From positions 23,782,274 through 23,846,273 of the forward strand of contig NC_045129.1 in assembly GCF_007655135.1 (NCBI RefSeq): a DNA stretch of 64,000 nucleotides, written 5' to 3'. The notes beneath the pieces were generated by a model, which was not told where the DNA came from, searched no databases, and saw nothing but the letters and a program-made list of their open reading frames with translations. Numbering within the stretch: the first letter of the stretch is position 1; the number at the start of each line of letters is the position of its first letter. The DNA is from Punica granatum. Lineage: Eukaryota > Streptophyta > Magnoliopsida > Myrtales > Lythraceae. Below are positions 11,106 through 23,095 of the stretch, one piece after another. The position numbers were made by a program, and so were the translations under genes.

Positions 11106-12754
11106 TGGACCGAGGGCTGACCCACCTTCCAAGGCGAAACTAACCAACAACAACTTCTTACTAACAGAGAGCATCATCGCATGATTGGACGCACATCTCT
11201 CCACATGACCCCACGCATCTACCAACGATTAAGCGTGCCTCATACATGTCCAAGCATGTTCACACTAACTCATGCACGCACGCTCAAAGAATCAATGCAT
11301 GTCTCTCGGTGTGCTCGCACGACACCTACCAGGCCAGTTCGCTTCCTTACACTCTTGCATTGAAATCCTGAACAGTTCATGCTCCTTCATTGTTTTCTTT
11401 TCCTATTGCAGGAAATTCTCAACAAGAAGACAGCCTGAATACTGAGCGACCACAATTGAGACAACAAACGTCTCTCATCCCGCTCCTTGGGATTTCAACA
11501 CTAAGTCCCCATCCTTGCTCCACAGAGCAATACCGCAAGCAAATCAGAGTCACCGCCTTGCAGCGCCCTGCGCTATTCCCTAGCATTGACCTTTGCTTTC
11601 ACATTTCTTGCACTTTCCTATCGACCCCGCATTTATTGCATCGGGCTTTGGCCCCGCATCGGACTTTGGCCCCGCATCGGGCTTTGGCCCCACTTTTGGG
11701 CTTCGGCCACTCATCGGGCTTCGGCCCCACTTTTGGGCTCCGGCCCGGCAGTTACTGCCTTTAGGTTTTGACGCCTCGCATTTACTGCTTTCAGGCTCAT
11801 CTGAAATCCAAAAATCGACTTGGATTCAAATTCATCCAAGCGATACTCCGAGGAGCAAGTCTAATCCTTCCACTACAAAGACCGAAAGTGACAGCTCCAC
11901 AAACAGAGCATGACCCAACCCTCAGTCGTAGGAGATACCAGCACGATCATGCCTCCGATCAAAAAAATAGATCTCATCCACCTCCGTTGGGGTCACTGAT
12001 TGAATACTGGGGCAACACGCGCAGTTTTCTTTAAACTCTCTGTTGCTTTCATTGAAATGCATTCCCACAAATGGGCTCTCGACATGAACACATCCTTCAA
12101 TGGAGCATTAGGACAGTCTTGAAGACGCCCTATTAGTTCTGTTGGACCTGTTCGACTCACCTGTCCTCATGGGACCCGGCTCCTCGAGCCTTCCCTAAGA
12201 CGGCTGCTCATGCCTACTCACAATTAGGGAAAACATGCTTATGTGACCTCAGTCATGGTCTAACCACTCCAGAGTGGTGATGACTACATCCCCGGAAACA
12301 AATGTCGTCCACACGCGACACCCCATGGGTTGCGTGCGGGACAAAAGGGATTTTCCCATGGGTCCACCCCATATTTCTTACCACATATTCCCCCGCATAG
12401 TCGCCTAACACACCATCTTCTTTGTCATCTTTTACAGGGACACGCCGGTCACAGGCGAAGAGTGATGCACAAGCTCACGCCTTCCGAGAACTCCTCTCGA
12501 GCCTCCTCCCTTATACTTTGACAGGGAAGGGGCTCGGCACGGAGGTACCCCCTACAAAGCTAAAGACAAAAACAACTGAGCGAGCCATATGCCATCAACA
12601 CAACCATTTCAATTGACATTGACGACATGAGACGGTCAGGGGCGACAGTTGCACAAATCGCCCACCACAAGTCACATCGACGATAAAGACCGGGGCATTC
12701 GCGTTCAACACTTGCACCGAGAACACCTCGGACATCATCCACCCACGATAAGCA
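11106..12754 (+). other. Non-coding internal region of C, with a TTCG-hairpin array
   Basis: No gene recognised. At 11637-11765 lies a short array of units such as GGGCTTCGGCCCC and GGGCTTTGGCCCC, each able to fold as a GGGC/GCCC stem. A much longer version lies at 40371-40885 in B. The stretch 12100-12560 matches B at 35090-35466 reversed. Small open frames (for example 11390-11764) run through the repeats and differ between copies, so they are not called as genes. Confidence 0.7.
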
Positions 12755-12915
12755 TTTCCAAGCGACGTACACTGGGGCATCCCTGGTTGAAGTTCGCACT
12801 AGCACAACTTTTCCAAGCGACGTACACTGGGGCATCCCCGGTTGAAGTTCGCGCCAACATAACCTCGGCAAGCGACGTACACTGGGGCCTCCCTGGTTGA
12901 AGTTCGCCCTGAGGT
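12755..12915 (+). repeat. Three-copy 55-base tandem repeat
   Basis: AGCGACGTACACTGGGGC recurs at 12761, 12816 and 12871, each followed by a phrase ending 'ggttgaagttcgc'. The period is 55. Confidence 0.88.
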
Positions 12916-15110
12916 CGCCATAGTGGGTCACTCCAGCAAGTGACGTTGGAACGCTCCTAGTCATTTGCGTCAAGACCAGGCCTCCTCCACAACAAGCACC
13001 AAGACAACCCCGGCCACTGATTCCCTATGGCAATTTTGTATTTTCCTTCTAGACTATAGGGGAATTTACCTGAAGGTTGCAAGGGCAAATGACGCGAAGT
13101 TCAACTTTCGAGTGCACGAGAGTCAAACTTCCAAGAAAGCCGAGCCTCACAAAATAGGGCTAGCAACACACAACAAGTCTCCACGAGGCAAAGCACACCA
13201 AAGTGGCCTCGGCGATACAAAGTCGAGGAGTTTCAAACAAAGACACGGGGCACAAAACAAACCCCAGCTGCAAAGAAAAAAAAACAGAGCGAAAAGAAGT
13301 GGGAAAAACCCGCCAATGAAGAGAGAGAGAAAAGACGCGGGAAAAAACCGCCAAAGAACAAAACAAGGCAACGCCGACGTTCACCAAAAGCACCGGCCCC
13401 GCCAATTTAAAAGCAGTCAATAAGCCCCGAAAAAAAAAATAAAAAATAAAAGGGGGAAGCAGCAGACATAACTCCTCGACTGAGACAGAACACAATGCAC
13501 TCGGAGGTTGAATCCTTCGAACCCTTCGCCCTTACAAACTCGAGAGATAAAAGAATCGAGCCCGATAGGTCGAAAACCCCTTTTGGGGCGGCCTAGGCAA
13601 AAGCTAGGGCAAAAGAGAGGCACGACCGGAAACCCTCTAGGGCGGTCGTGGCAAAAGGAGAGCTCATCCCCTTTAGGTTGAGAGGTATGGCCCCGAGGTG
13701 GGTGACCGTAGCAAAAGGAGAGTTAAACGAGAGATGGATAAAAATGACTCCCTGGTTCCTCACACATCGTGCGAACTAGGGATCCTCAACGGAAGTGGCC
13801 AGATTATCTACTCCAACATGATCCTCGATCAGCCCTCTAATACAGCTCAACCGTTCAGCGCGGATTCCTCCTCAAGCACAGTGGGCAAACCGAGCGTGCC
13901 ATCCAAGCAGTTTGGGATAGTCTACACAACAAAAGAACAGAGGAAAAGGGGTACATCTCGCTGCAGGCGTGAACTCGTGTATCCTTTTAGCTTGGGGCAG
14001 CGCGTTCCCCCAAGCTTTCTCTTTTCTCTTTATCTTTGCATAACCCCAAAATGGGTCACAGCCACCCTTCAACAGGCTACTACAAAGCCGAAATCCCAGA
14101 CATTCCTTTCCGAGGTCTATTCATAGCATTCTGAAAATGGTTAGACCGAGTCTGATCAAATCTAAACAGAAATCTCCAAACGAGTTGCAAATGCAGCCGC
14201 CCTACGGTACCCTATTGAGAAGGGTTCAAAACCGACGGGTGCGTCGAACAACCGATAGAGCTGCTAGGGCATTGTCGGGGATGTCTCGATATGCCCAATA
14301 CATAGCTAATGGGAGCCCATGGAGGCCACGCATCTAGGCCTCCGAGAACGAGACCCATCTGCATTATTAAAGCAAAATTCTTCACGAGTCACTTAGGTGA
14401 CCCAAAACTGAAGATCTGCGTGTTGCAACAACATTTTCATGCTTACCTGTATCTATCACTTGTTAGTATTTCTCACATGATTTACTAGTAATGTCAGGAT
14501 CACAGGTACTGCAAACAGCATGAACTACGACAGACTCTGATTCCCGGTTCCACGGGATACGTAGGCGCTCTGTCTTAGAGCTCGAGTCTCGCAATACAAG
14601 ACGCCGACTTTCGGCGAACTTCTTGCAGGTCAAAGCATGACCGCCCAAGCAGCAGAGCTAGCCTCTGGCAAAGCACAATCATTCCTCAACAGCAAAGCCG
14701 GTTTCCGGCAGCCCAATAGGTAACCGCCTAGCGGCGAGCCCGACTTTCGGCAGATCAAACGCATCACTGCCACAGAGGTAAGGCTTCAGTGAAATGACTT
14801 CGTCCCAGCATTAACGCCTGCCTCCGACAAATCAAAGCTCCTTGGAAGATGTCTCCCCAAGATCGATTCATCTCTACTTCATGTGACGGGTGACAATCTC
14901 AACCCAAAAGAAGAATCTTCAAAGCAGCAATCCAGGCACTTAGTTGCATCGCAATCAGTTGGCAAGTAACGAAGCATTCTGCCACCCCATCGATTGCAGC
15001 ACGGACAAGCTCAGTGATAGAGGAATCACAATGATTCCTTCCACACCTCACGCAACACCCCAACGTTTGCATTTACTTTTTGCAATGCATCCCATGCAAT
15101 TTACTTTTCT
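12916..15110 (+). other. 3' untranslated region of element C, with conserved CCTAG hairpin block
   Basis: At 13560-13740 are phrases of the type 'aggtcgaaaacccc...ggcctaggcaaaagctaggg' and 'ggcaaaaggagag'. The same block lies directly after the integrase gene in A (49053-49345) and D (58970-59275) and in B (34060-34200 reversed). CCTAG and CTAGG can pair around GCAAAAG. The block shows that the deletion of gag-pol in C ends before about 13560. The stretch 14130-14800 matches B 33000-33590 reversed. No gene is seen. Confidence 0.7.
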
Positions 15111-15590
15111 GCATTTCGGGTACGTCCCGACTATTTTTCCGCATTTCGGGTACGTCCCGACTACTTTTCCGCAGTTCGGGTACGTCCCGACTACTTTTCC
15201 GCACTTCGGGTACGTCCCGACTACTTTTCCTGCATTTCGGGTACGTCCCGACTACTTTCCTGCATTTCGGGTACGTCCCGACTACTTTTCTGCATTTCGA
15301 GTACGTCCCGACTACTTTTCCTGCATTTCGGGTACCTCCCGACTACTTTTCTGCACTTCGGGTACGTCCCGACTACTTTCCTGCACTTCGGGTACGTCCC
15401 GACTACTTTCCTGCACTTCGGGTACGTCCCGACTACTTTCCTGCATTTCGGGTACGTCCCGACTATTTTCCGCACTTCGGGTACGTCCCCACTACTTTTC
15501 CTGCATTTCGGGTACGTCCCGACTACTTTCCGCACTTCGGGTACGTCCCGACTACTTTTCCGCATTTCGGGTACGTCCCGACTACTTTTC
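15111..15590 (+). repeat. 30-base tandem array, block 1 (about 16 units)
   Basis: Head-to-tail units of GCATTTCGGGTACGTCCCGAC plus a ctactttcc-type spacer, about 30 bases each, with small variants. Each unit contains CGGGTACGTCCCG, a 4-base GC stem. Units are contiguous, without spacers of unique sequence. Open frames on both strands are a by-product of the period being a multiple of three. Confidence 0.93.
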
Positions 15591-15730
15591 TGCACCATGC
15601 AAACCGCCGAGCAAAACACCCCGCACCTTGCAAACCCGCCGGGCAACACGCCCCGCACCCCGCAAGTCCATTGGGTAGGCGCCTTTGAACCATGTTGTTC
15701 ATTCGGTATGCGCCCCGTGCATATTGCAAA
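15591..15730 (+). other. Conserved spacer between the two array blocks of C
   Basis: Phrases such as 'gtaggcgcctttgaacca' and 'gtatgcgccccgtgcatat' match element D at about 57760-57870 reversed. There the neighbouring array is of a different repeat. Confidence 0.7.
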
Positions 15731-15967
15731 CCCTTCGGGTACGTCCCGACTACTTTCCTGCATTTCGGGTACGTCCCAACTACTTTTTGCATTTCGGGTA
15801 CGTCCCGACTACTTTTTCTGCATTTCGGGTACGTCCCGACTACTTTCCTGCATTTCGGGTACGTCCCGACTGCTTTCCTGCATTTCGGGTACGTCCCGAC
15901 TGCTTTCCTGCATTTCGGGTACGTTCCGACTACTTTCCTGCATTTCGGGTACGTCCCGACTACTTAT
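15731..15967 (+). repeat. 30-base tandem array, block 2 (about 8 units)
   Basis: Same unit as block 1, slightly more regular, ending at 'cttatctg'. A further degenerate unit (ggttcatcctgac) follows. Confidence 0.92.
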
Positions 15968-16150
15968 CTGTTTAGGGGTTCATCCCCTTAGGTTCATCCT
16001 GACTTTTACATTTCTGCATCAGGTATAACATCCCCACATATCCAAAGTAAGAGGGAGAAGACTGTTATCGAAAATTCCATGTCAATCATTGCTATCAAAT
16101 TGGGGCGCTTCTGAAGTCTTTGGCTGCATCCTCTACTCGAGCATGCAGTC

Positions 16151-16164
16151 AAAGAGGGGCAAGC
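16151..16164 (+). promoter_or_regulatory. Polypurine tract of element C
   Basis: AAAGAGGGGCAAGC directly before the 3' LTR. It is the plus-strand priming site left by RNase H and is identical in A (50355-50368) and, reversed, in B (31246-31259) and D (57442-57455). Confidence 0.85.
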
Positions 16165-19100
16165 TGTCAGCACCCCATTTTGGCTCACCTTTCCAAACGA
16201 TGATATGAGCAATGATCCAAGCCACAACCTGAGCAGAATACAGAAAAACGACTTAACAGAGCAGAAAATCATTATTCATCCTCAAGTCGGCAAAATTGGG
16301 CAAATGACACATGCATATGACAGAAGGACTCCAGGGGTCACCAAAGGGTAATAGAGTGACTAGAGAGCTCAGCAATATCCAAAACCGGCATTTTCAGTAT
16401 ATCACACGGACAGTTCTATTTTCCGATAGTTCGCTCGATCATCGGATGCCAAACAGATGAAAAGTGTCCCCAAAGGCATTTTGCAAATCATCTGCTCTAT
16501 ACAGAACAACTTTCTGTATACAGACAACTTTTCAGTGGAAGTCCAAAAATGCCAGTTTCTCGAAGAAAAGTTAATTCCAAATATCAGATGCGGCCATGCC
16601 CCTCAATCATACAGAGCACGAGCAATGCTTCATATTGTCTTTTAGAAGCCATACAGACACTCTGAATGACTTCCGAATGACAAAACGGGCATACCCTTCT
16701 TCGGAAGAGCGTAACCGGAGACTGGTCTGATGGCATTACGGCAAACGAAGTTCACACTACATCGCCCTGAAAACTCCAGCGGACATACTCAATTGGGCAA
16801 AACAGACAGCAAAACCCTTCACGGTTTCCCGAGTAACCTCCGAGGGGCACAAAAGGCCATTTTCAGTGAAAATCCATATCCGGAGGTCCTCTTTGGGGAA
16901 ACTTGACGCCGGATGCTTACCTTACACAATGCTAGCCTTCTCAAGGCTCATTGTGGAACTGTCGGAATGAATCACACAACTCATCTAGACACCTCGAGCA
17001 GTGCTTTAAGGGTCTCAGATGCACTTTTCATATCCTTAGAGGCCCAATCTCAGCAAACAGAGATCGCAGTAATCTCCGGATCGCCCAAGAAACTCAGAAA
17101 GCAATCTGAGAAATCCAGTTTCGGCCTCCAAGGACATCTCCGGCTCCATATTTGTATTTACCGGCTTAAGGGACAAGGGCCCACGTAATTTGACAATTTA
17201 TGTCAAAATGACCGACGTGGGATGCAGATACAAGATATGCTGTCAGAAGTGGGTAACCTCGCTCTGAATGCATAAAAGGAGCAAAACCGGCTTCCAAGCC
17301 TCATACAGACATTTGGCAATTTCTCACGGAAAATGCCAATCTCGGACTCATTAAATCCATTTCCTCGCGTATATCGATAATTCGACGTTCAATTCAAACC
17401 ACAAACTTCGAATGCGCGATCAATCGAGACCCGAGCTTTGTCCCGGTTTCTCCTCTTCGGTCGTGGGACCCACGGGCTATTCAAGATGAGTCACCCTTTA
17501 CTCTAGAAGCTTCTTCTTCTTCAATGCAAGAAGCCAACTTGCACTCTTGCTTGAAAATATCCAAGAGTTTGAAGACAACACTCAAGCCTCCATCAATGCT
17601 CATCAATGCTCATCAATGTCTTATCTCTTCTTCATTAATGCAATGGAAGAGGATGAGGCTTGATATTTTCTAAGCATGGGGGTTAAGAGCACTTGCTTTT
17701 GCTAATTGTGTCATTAGCTTTGCCTATAAATGGCCCAAAAGTGATTAAGATAATCACTTCTCCTCTTGCACACTCTCTCCAAGCTTTCTCTCTCAAGAAA
17801 AGCTCTCAACTCCATAGCCAAGAACCAGCAAGCTTCAACACTTCAAAACCAAGAGAGAAAAATCGAAGCAAACCCGAAGAAAGCTTTGAGTTTCTTAAGT
17901 CGGAAGCCGATGTTCATCATGTTTTGGACCCAAGGAGTTCATTCATGAAATTAGATTTTTGGTTTGAAGTCATTTGCTCATCATTCCAGGTTGATTCCCT
18001 CATTTCGGGTGAAGATCGTGCTCTCGGGTGAACAGTGCACCCGTAGCCGCACACTCGCGCGTCCAGCCGCGCACACGCGCGCACAGCAGCGCGCCCGCGA
18101 GCACAGCCACCCGCCCGCGCGCACAGCCGCCCGCCCGCACGTCCAGCCGCGCGCACAGCTGCGCGCCCGTGCCCGCCAGCCGGCCTCCCGTGCACCTAGC
18201 TCCCCGAACGTGCATGTCCTTGAACCCGAGCATTCTTTCAAGCGTTCAACCGAGTCACCTGACTCTCGAATACTTCCCCGACTCTTTCCTCGTATCCCGA
18301 GGCTAGGTAAATCACTCTTGACTTAGAGGAGTTAGGGCTTTTTACATTATTTGCATGGCTATGGAGTAATATGGTGCACAAAGCATGTTCACTTGCAAGA
18401 CTTCATGTTTATGCACTTTTTACATTATATCATGCATGTTTATCCTCGATTAACATGTTAGCATGTCGGGAAACGTTTGGATCGACCCTCGGAAGACCTT
18501 CCCGACCCGAAATAAGCAAAAGAGCTCTCGGGTTTGCCTCAAGAAGAGGTAACCGAGACTTGGCTTGCTTTCCTCGGGTTAAGAACGGCCTTCTTAGCCC
18601 GATCCAAATTCGATTCCCGAGTCTTCTCGTGTTTTCTTACATGCATGAAGTCGGTATTGTTTTATCGATTCCTTAAATAACTTAATTGTGCATGTTTGCA
18701 TGTTCGAATGCGTTATTCAAATCATGGCAATACCGATTTTCGTTTAATCGTGTCATTTATCATGTGTGTCGTTTGAGCATGCGAGAAATGATTCGAAACG
18801 AGACGGGTAAACCTCGTGGAACCCCATTCGGGCCATGGGACTTCTCGGCTGTCTCCAAAGAGAAGTGGCCGAGAGCCTCTTAGACTCGTACGGGTTGCAT
18901 GAGGCTTCCTCTTCCCGTTTTGAGTCTGTTCTCGGCTTTCGTGTAATTTGCAATTTACATTATCGTCGCAATATCGCATGAAAATGTCTTTTCAAAACAA
19001 AGCATGCATGGATTCGGGTATCGATGACTCATTCGGGTCCATTCGGTTATGAGGGTAGTTTCGGTCATTGGACCAAATTATCCTCGATCCTTATGGATTC

Positions 19101-21003
19101 GTCTTGGTCGTCGAGTCGTGAATCGTTTTCACAGTTAATGCATTCGGCATAACCCTTAAGCATCAATTCCACAAACGGGTTAATCGGGACGCTCACATGA
19201 TTAAACCCACTTTACACTGATAAAGTTTACACGAATTGGCCATTAACTGATAACTCGCGTCGATGAGTTGTCAAATGACGTCGGTGCCCTGTTCAAACTT
19301 ATCAATTTCAAAACCCGAAACGCGCGGTCCGATGTAGCATGGACGTCTGAAAAGGGCTTCTGTGTCTCAACTTGAGTTTTTACCTGATTCCAGGTAACTC
19401 AGGTCATGATGCAGAAGATCTTTCTAGATCACTTCCGGGCAGACCGACCGGTTCTTTGGCTTTTTCGGGGTTCTTGCATAACCCTGGACGATCTAGGGAA
19501 TTGGTCGACACCGGCTACAGGCCGAAGTGGCCCGCACTGCGATGTTTCCCCTTTTCTGAAAACAATTTTCAAATAAAGGGCAAAATCGTCATTTCACAAT
19601 TCAACGACACTCTTAAGGTTAGCATGACAGAAACACTACAGTACGGGATAAGAACGGGCTACCTGTTCAGGAGCAGGTTCATCTGCATAGCCTTTTCTTA
19701 TCTAACTGATGAGTTTCTGTCATCCTAACATAGACTCGGGTAACTAGAACGGTTATCTCTGTCAGAAAACATGCAAAATGCTGATTAACCTTTCACTCGA
19801 CCTAACCAAACACTAGATAATGGTTAGGAGGAATTCTAGATTCCAAATCTAGAGTCAAAACACGAGTTTGGCTAATTCAGTGGAAATTCAGTGTCACAAT
19901 ACAGAACAACTGTAAAATCAATCCACACACATGAGATTTGACTCTCTTTGTCAGGTTCTCAAAACAAAGCCGAATGCTAAAACATTGGCACGTGCTGGTT
20001 TGTTTAGGGTAGGATTTGCATGCCAAAAATACCCCGGATTAACGACTTGTTAAACACGTACACTTGATAATAACAAACACTTTGTCTATTATTAAGATGT
20101 TGCGTGTTATCTTTCCGCACCTGTTTGCCATGCGGGTCGAGCCTGATCCCTAGGCCGAATAATATTAGGGTTCAACGCCCTAATCATCGAGCACAGGGTT
20201 CAACGCCCTAATCAACACTCACAGGGTCCAACGCCCTATTCAGTGAGAGCGTCCATTGAATTTCAGTTCTTCGGTCTTTTCCCTAAACTCACGGTGAGTT
20301 AGAGTGGAATAATAACCGAACGCGAAACGACTGGAATTCGACCCTTTTGTAATTTGTATTTATTGTTTTCGAGAGCATTGTAAGGACTTTTATTTTGTAC
20401 ATTTGTTCTGTAAGAATTCCAGTCGGTGAGCGAACGGTCCGAGAGTCAAATTAATCGAATCGGTCTAGTGCTTGCCCAGACACAAGTAAATCCAAGATCT
20501 CGCGGTTTTGGTTCACGCAGGGATTCAACCTCCATGGTTCGATGAACTGTAACGCAAGATTGTGAAGCAACTCCCCGACATACGGGTTTACTTCTCTATC
20601 GGCTTCTCAACCGACATCGTTTAATTCACCGAATCTCCGGTGTCAAAACGTGCGAGCCGATTGCAGCTTAATTCATGCGGTAAATCATAAAACATGCAAG
20701 CCTAGCAAACTAGAGTACCGAAAGGGCATGCGGGATATAGGCCCGCACGTAACATGAACCCCCGAACACGGATTTTCCGGTTCCGCACAGATCAATGCCT
20801 TAACAACAAACTAGGTGTTCCATACCCCTAGACCCGGGTAACTTATCCGCCCTCGACCTTCGGGTCGTAAAATGGTAAGTGGCGACTCCTTCTCTCACGC
20901 GTGTCCGTCACGCGTCCCCACGGGAAGGTGGACACTCCCAAGCCGCGCGATCCAAAAGCGCGCAATGCGGGCCCCGACGAGAGTCCACATTCGGGTCCGT
21001 ACA
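16165..21003 (+). repeat. Element C 3' LTR (family II)
   Basis: 4839 bases from TGTCAGCACC to CCGTACA, nearly identical to the 5' copy by eye. Differences include a 36-base deletion near 16446, a GC-rich slot (18038-18178) that is 40 bases longer, and no plastid insert at 20046. The GCCCC duplication follows, then A's gag. A TATA box is at 17725-17732. Confidence 0.95.
17725..17732 (+). promoter_or_regulatory. Putative TATA box of the C 3' LTR
   Basis: TATAAATG, in the same context as 4908-4915. Confidence 0.55.
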
Positions 21004-21008
21004 GCCCC
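21004..21008. repeat. Target-site duplication of element C, right copy (GCCCC)
   Basis: Matches 3304-3308 exactly. Confidence 0.95.
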
Positions 21009-22200
21009 GCATGCACCTCAATATCGGCCTCAACCCCCTACCCAACCAATCTACTATTCCGCACTACCGCCTCCACCCCAACCTACGGTGTCGTCGCCCG
21101 TCGTCCACCATTATGTCCCTGCTCCATCCCAAGCCCCTCAATACCAACCTCCGGCTCCTAGGACTTCCCAGCCGACACAACGGGCCTCGCCCCCGCAAGG
21201 TCAACAGGGCGGTGCAGCGCAACCACGATCCCGCAGACAATACCCGGCCCTGCCGGTCCCACTTTCCCACATCTACCGGCAGATTCGTGACAAGGTTGGG
21301 ACAACAACGCCCAGCCCGAACTTCGATCCAACCATCCAAGATCAGAGCAAGCAATGCGAGTACCACCGAGGGGCACCAGGACACACCCTAGACAATTGCT
21401 GGAAGTTAAGGGAGAAGATCCAAGAGATGATGGATGCGAAGGAGCTCGTGTTCAACGCTGTAAGGTCTCCGAACGTGCTGGCTAATTCCCTCCCCGACCA
21501 TGGACCGGCTCAGCGGCCCTCCATCAACATGATCACCGTGTGCATATCAGGCGAGGGCGAAGGCGAGCAAGGTTGGCCCTCCCCCTTTATGATTGAGTAC
21601 GTACCAACAGAAGCCGCAGTCAGGTTCGCCGGGATTGACGCACCTCCTGCCCCGCTCGTCATAGATATTCCTGCCTGGGAGCCATACTCGGACGATAGGG
21701 TCCCCTGGACCTATGAGGGAGGCGTCGGGAACCTTGAGCAACGATTCGGCGTCATGGGCATAACCCGCTCAGGACGACTATACGAGAGCCCGGCAACCAC
21801 TGACAAAGGGAAGGCGCTCGCAACCGAAGCAGAGACGATGCCCAGGGCCCCGTCTATTCCGCCCAAGAAAGTGACTGAAGAGGAGGCCGAAGCCTTCATG
21901 AAGGTCATCAAGGCAAGCGAATACAAGGTGGTGGAGCAGATGGCCAAATCTCCGGCCCACGTCTCATTACTCGCCCTCCTACTCAATTCGGAACCCCACA
22001 GGGAGGCCCTCATGCGGGTCCTGACGGCTGCACAAGTCCCCAAAGGGACGCCTCCGGATCGAATAGAGGAAACCATCAATTCTATCTTCTCCAACACCAT
22101 CTCGTTTTCAGACGACGAGCTCCCTTCTGAAGGATGCGCGCATTCCCGGGCACTGCACATTGTCTGCAATGCAACAACCATATCGTTGGTCGAGTCATGA
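21009..22200 (+). pseudogene. gag: Element A gag, C-terminal part
   Basis: Continuation of gag after element C, in the same frame as 1753-3308. A proline/glutamine-rich linker is followed by a zinc-knuckle-like motif near 21352-21400 (CEYHRGAPGHTLDNCWKL, spacing C-x2-H-x5-H-x4-C), expected to bind element RNA. Then comes an acidic stretch to 22160. The frame runs out at TGA 22198-22200, overlapping the protease frame. An open frame starts upstream at 20872, but that part is LTR sequence and not gag. Without the frame break near 22162 the reading would pass into the protease. Confidence 0.82.
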
Positions 22201-23095
22201 TTGACAATGGCTCTGCGCTCAACGTGTGCCCGGTGACCACTTTAAAGCAGATGAACGTGGATCTCAACCGCATCCGTCCTAGCAAAACAGCGGTCCGAGC
22301 CTTTGATGGTTCGAGGAGAGAGGTGAATGGAGAAATCGACCTCCTCATAGATATCGTCCCATGCTCCTTCAGCGTCACATTCCAAGTGTTGGATATCCCA
22401 AACGCCTTCAGCCTACTACTCGGAAGGCCTTGGATCCACTCGGCCGGCGCCATTCCGTCCTCACTACACCAGAAGGTGAAATTCATCGTCGAAGAGAGGA
22501 TCATCACGGTCAAAGGGGAGGAAGATTACGCCATCTACAAGGAGATGGCAGTTCCCTACATCAGCGTCGGAGACGACGAAAACCTGCCCTTCCACTCCGT
22601 CGAGACCATCTCCGTCATTCGGGATTACGGAGAGGTCAGACCGTCTCGCGCCGACCGCATGATAGGGAAGGTCCTTTTGCGCCACAATTACATCCCCGGC
22701 ACCCGCCTTGGGGCGCGCGGGCAAGGAATCAGCCGCCCCATTGAAGTTGAAGAGTATAAGCATAGGAGGGTACTCGGCTTTCGCCCCTCCTGTCACGAAA
22801 TTATTGAGGCCCGCCGGGGCAACCATCTTCATCGCCTCGCCACGCACTATGGTAGGCTCAACAGGGGCATTCCAGTCCCCCCGCTATCCCATTTCTTCCC
22901 CGGGCCTCCACTCATCATCGAGAGCACCTCTGACGGCCCTTCCTCGGACTTCGATGACACGACCGACGCTTTGCCAACCGTGTATGCCGTCACCGAGGAG
23001 ATTCCTTCAGGGGTTCACATCCGCCCGGCGCAGGAAAACGAGGAGCTTAACAACTGGACCTCAGTCCTGCGTTATTTGACTGTGATCGCCGATGT
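22134..23095 (+). pseudogene. pro: Element A protease with G-patch-like C-terminal segment
   Basis: Retroviral-type aspartic protease that releases the polyprotein parts. The catalytic motif is DNGS at about 22203 (MIDNGSALNVCP), with the flap/ILG-like region LLLGRPWIHSAG near 22420. Residues ~176-220 of this frame (22659-22800: LGARGQGISRPIEV and LGFRPSCHE) resemble a G-patch. The frame is shifted by one base relative to gag near 22162, which could be decay or frameshifting. The first residues before VGRVMIDNGS are not homologous in this frame, so no real start is at 22134. The coding part joins the RT across an intron whose donor starts at 23096; the unspliced frame stops at TAA 23097-23099. 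Confidence 0.82.

Noticed and set aside
13417..13623. Short Phe/Cys-rich frames (13147-13623 minus, 34213-34587 plus) that look like membrane proteins
   Set aside because: They read low-complexity poly-A/poly-T tracts in the shared 3' UTR of C and B, are short, and do not align with each other as proteins without frame changes.
15080..15688. 202-codon and overlapping 244-codon open frames, with 180-codon frames on the other strand
   Set aside because: They run through a 30-base tandem array whose period is a multiple of three, so the absence of stops follows from the repeat. The peptides are pure repeats and are not shared with B or D.
20872..21003. Gag frame starting at 20872
   Set aside because: This part is the end of C's LTR; A's gag resumes only after the target duplication at 21009.
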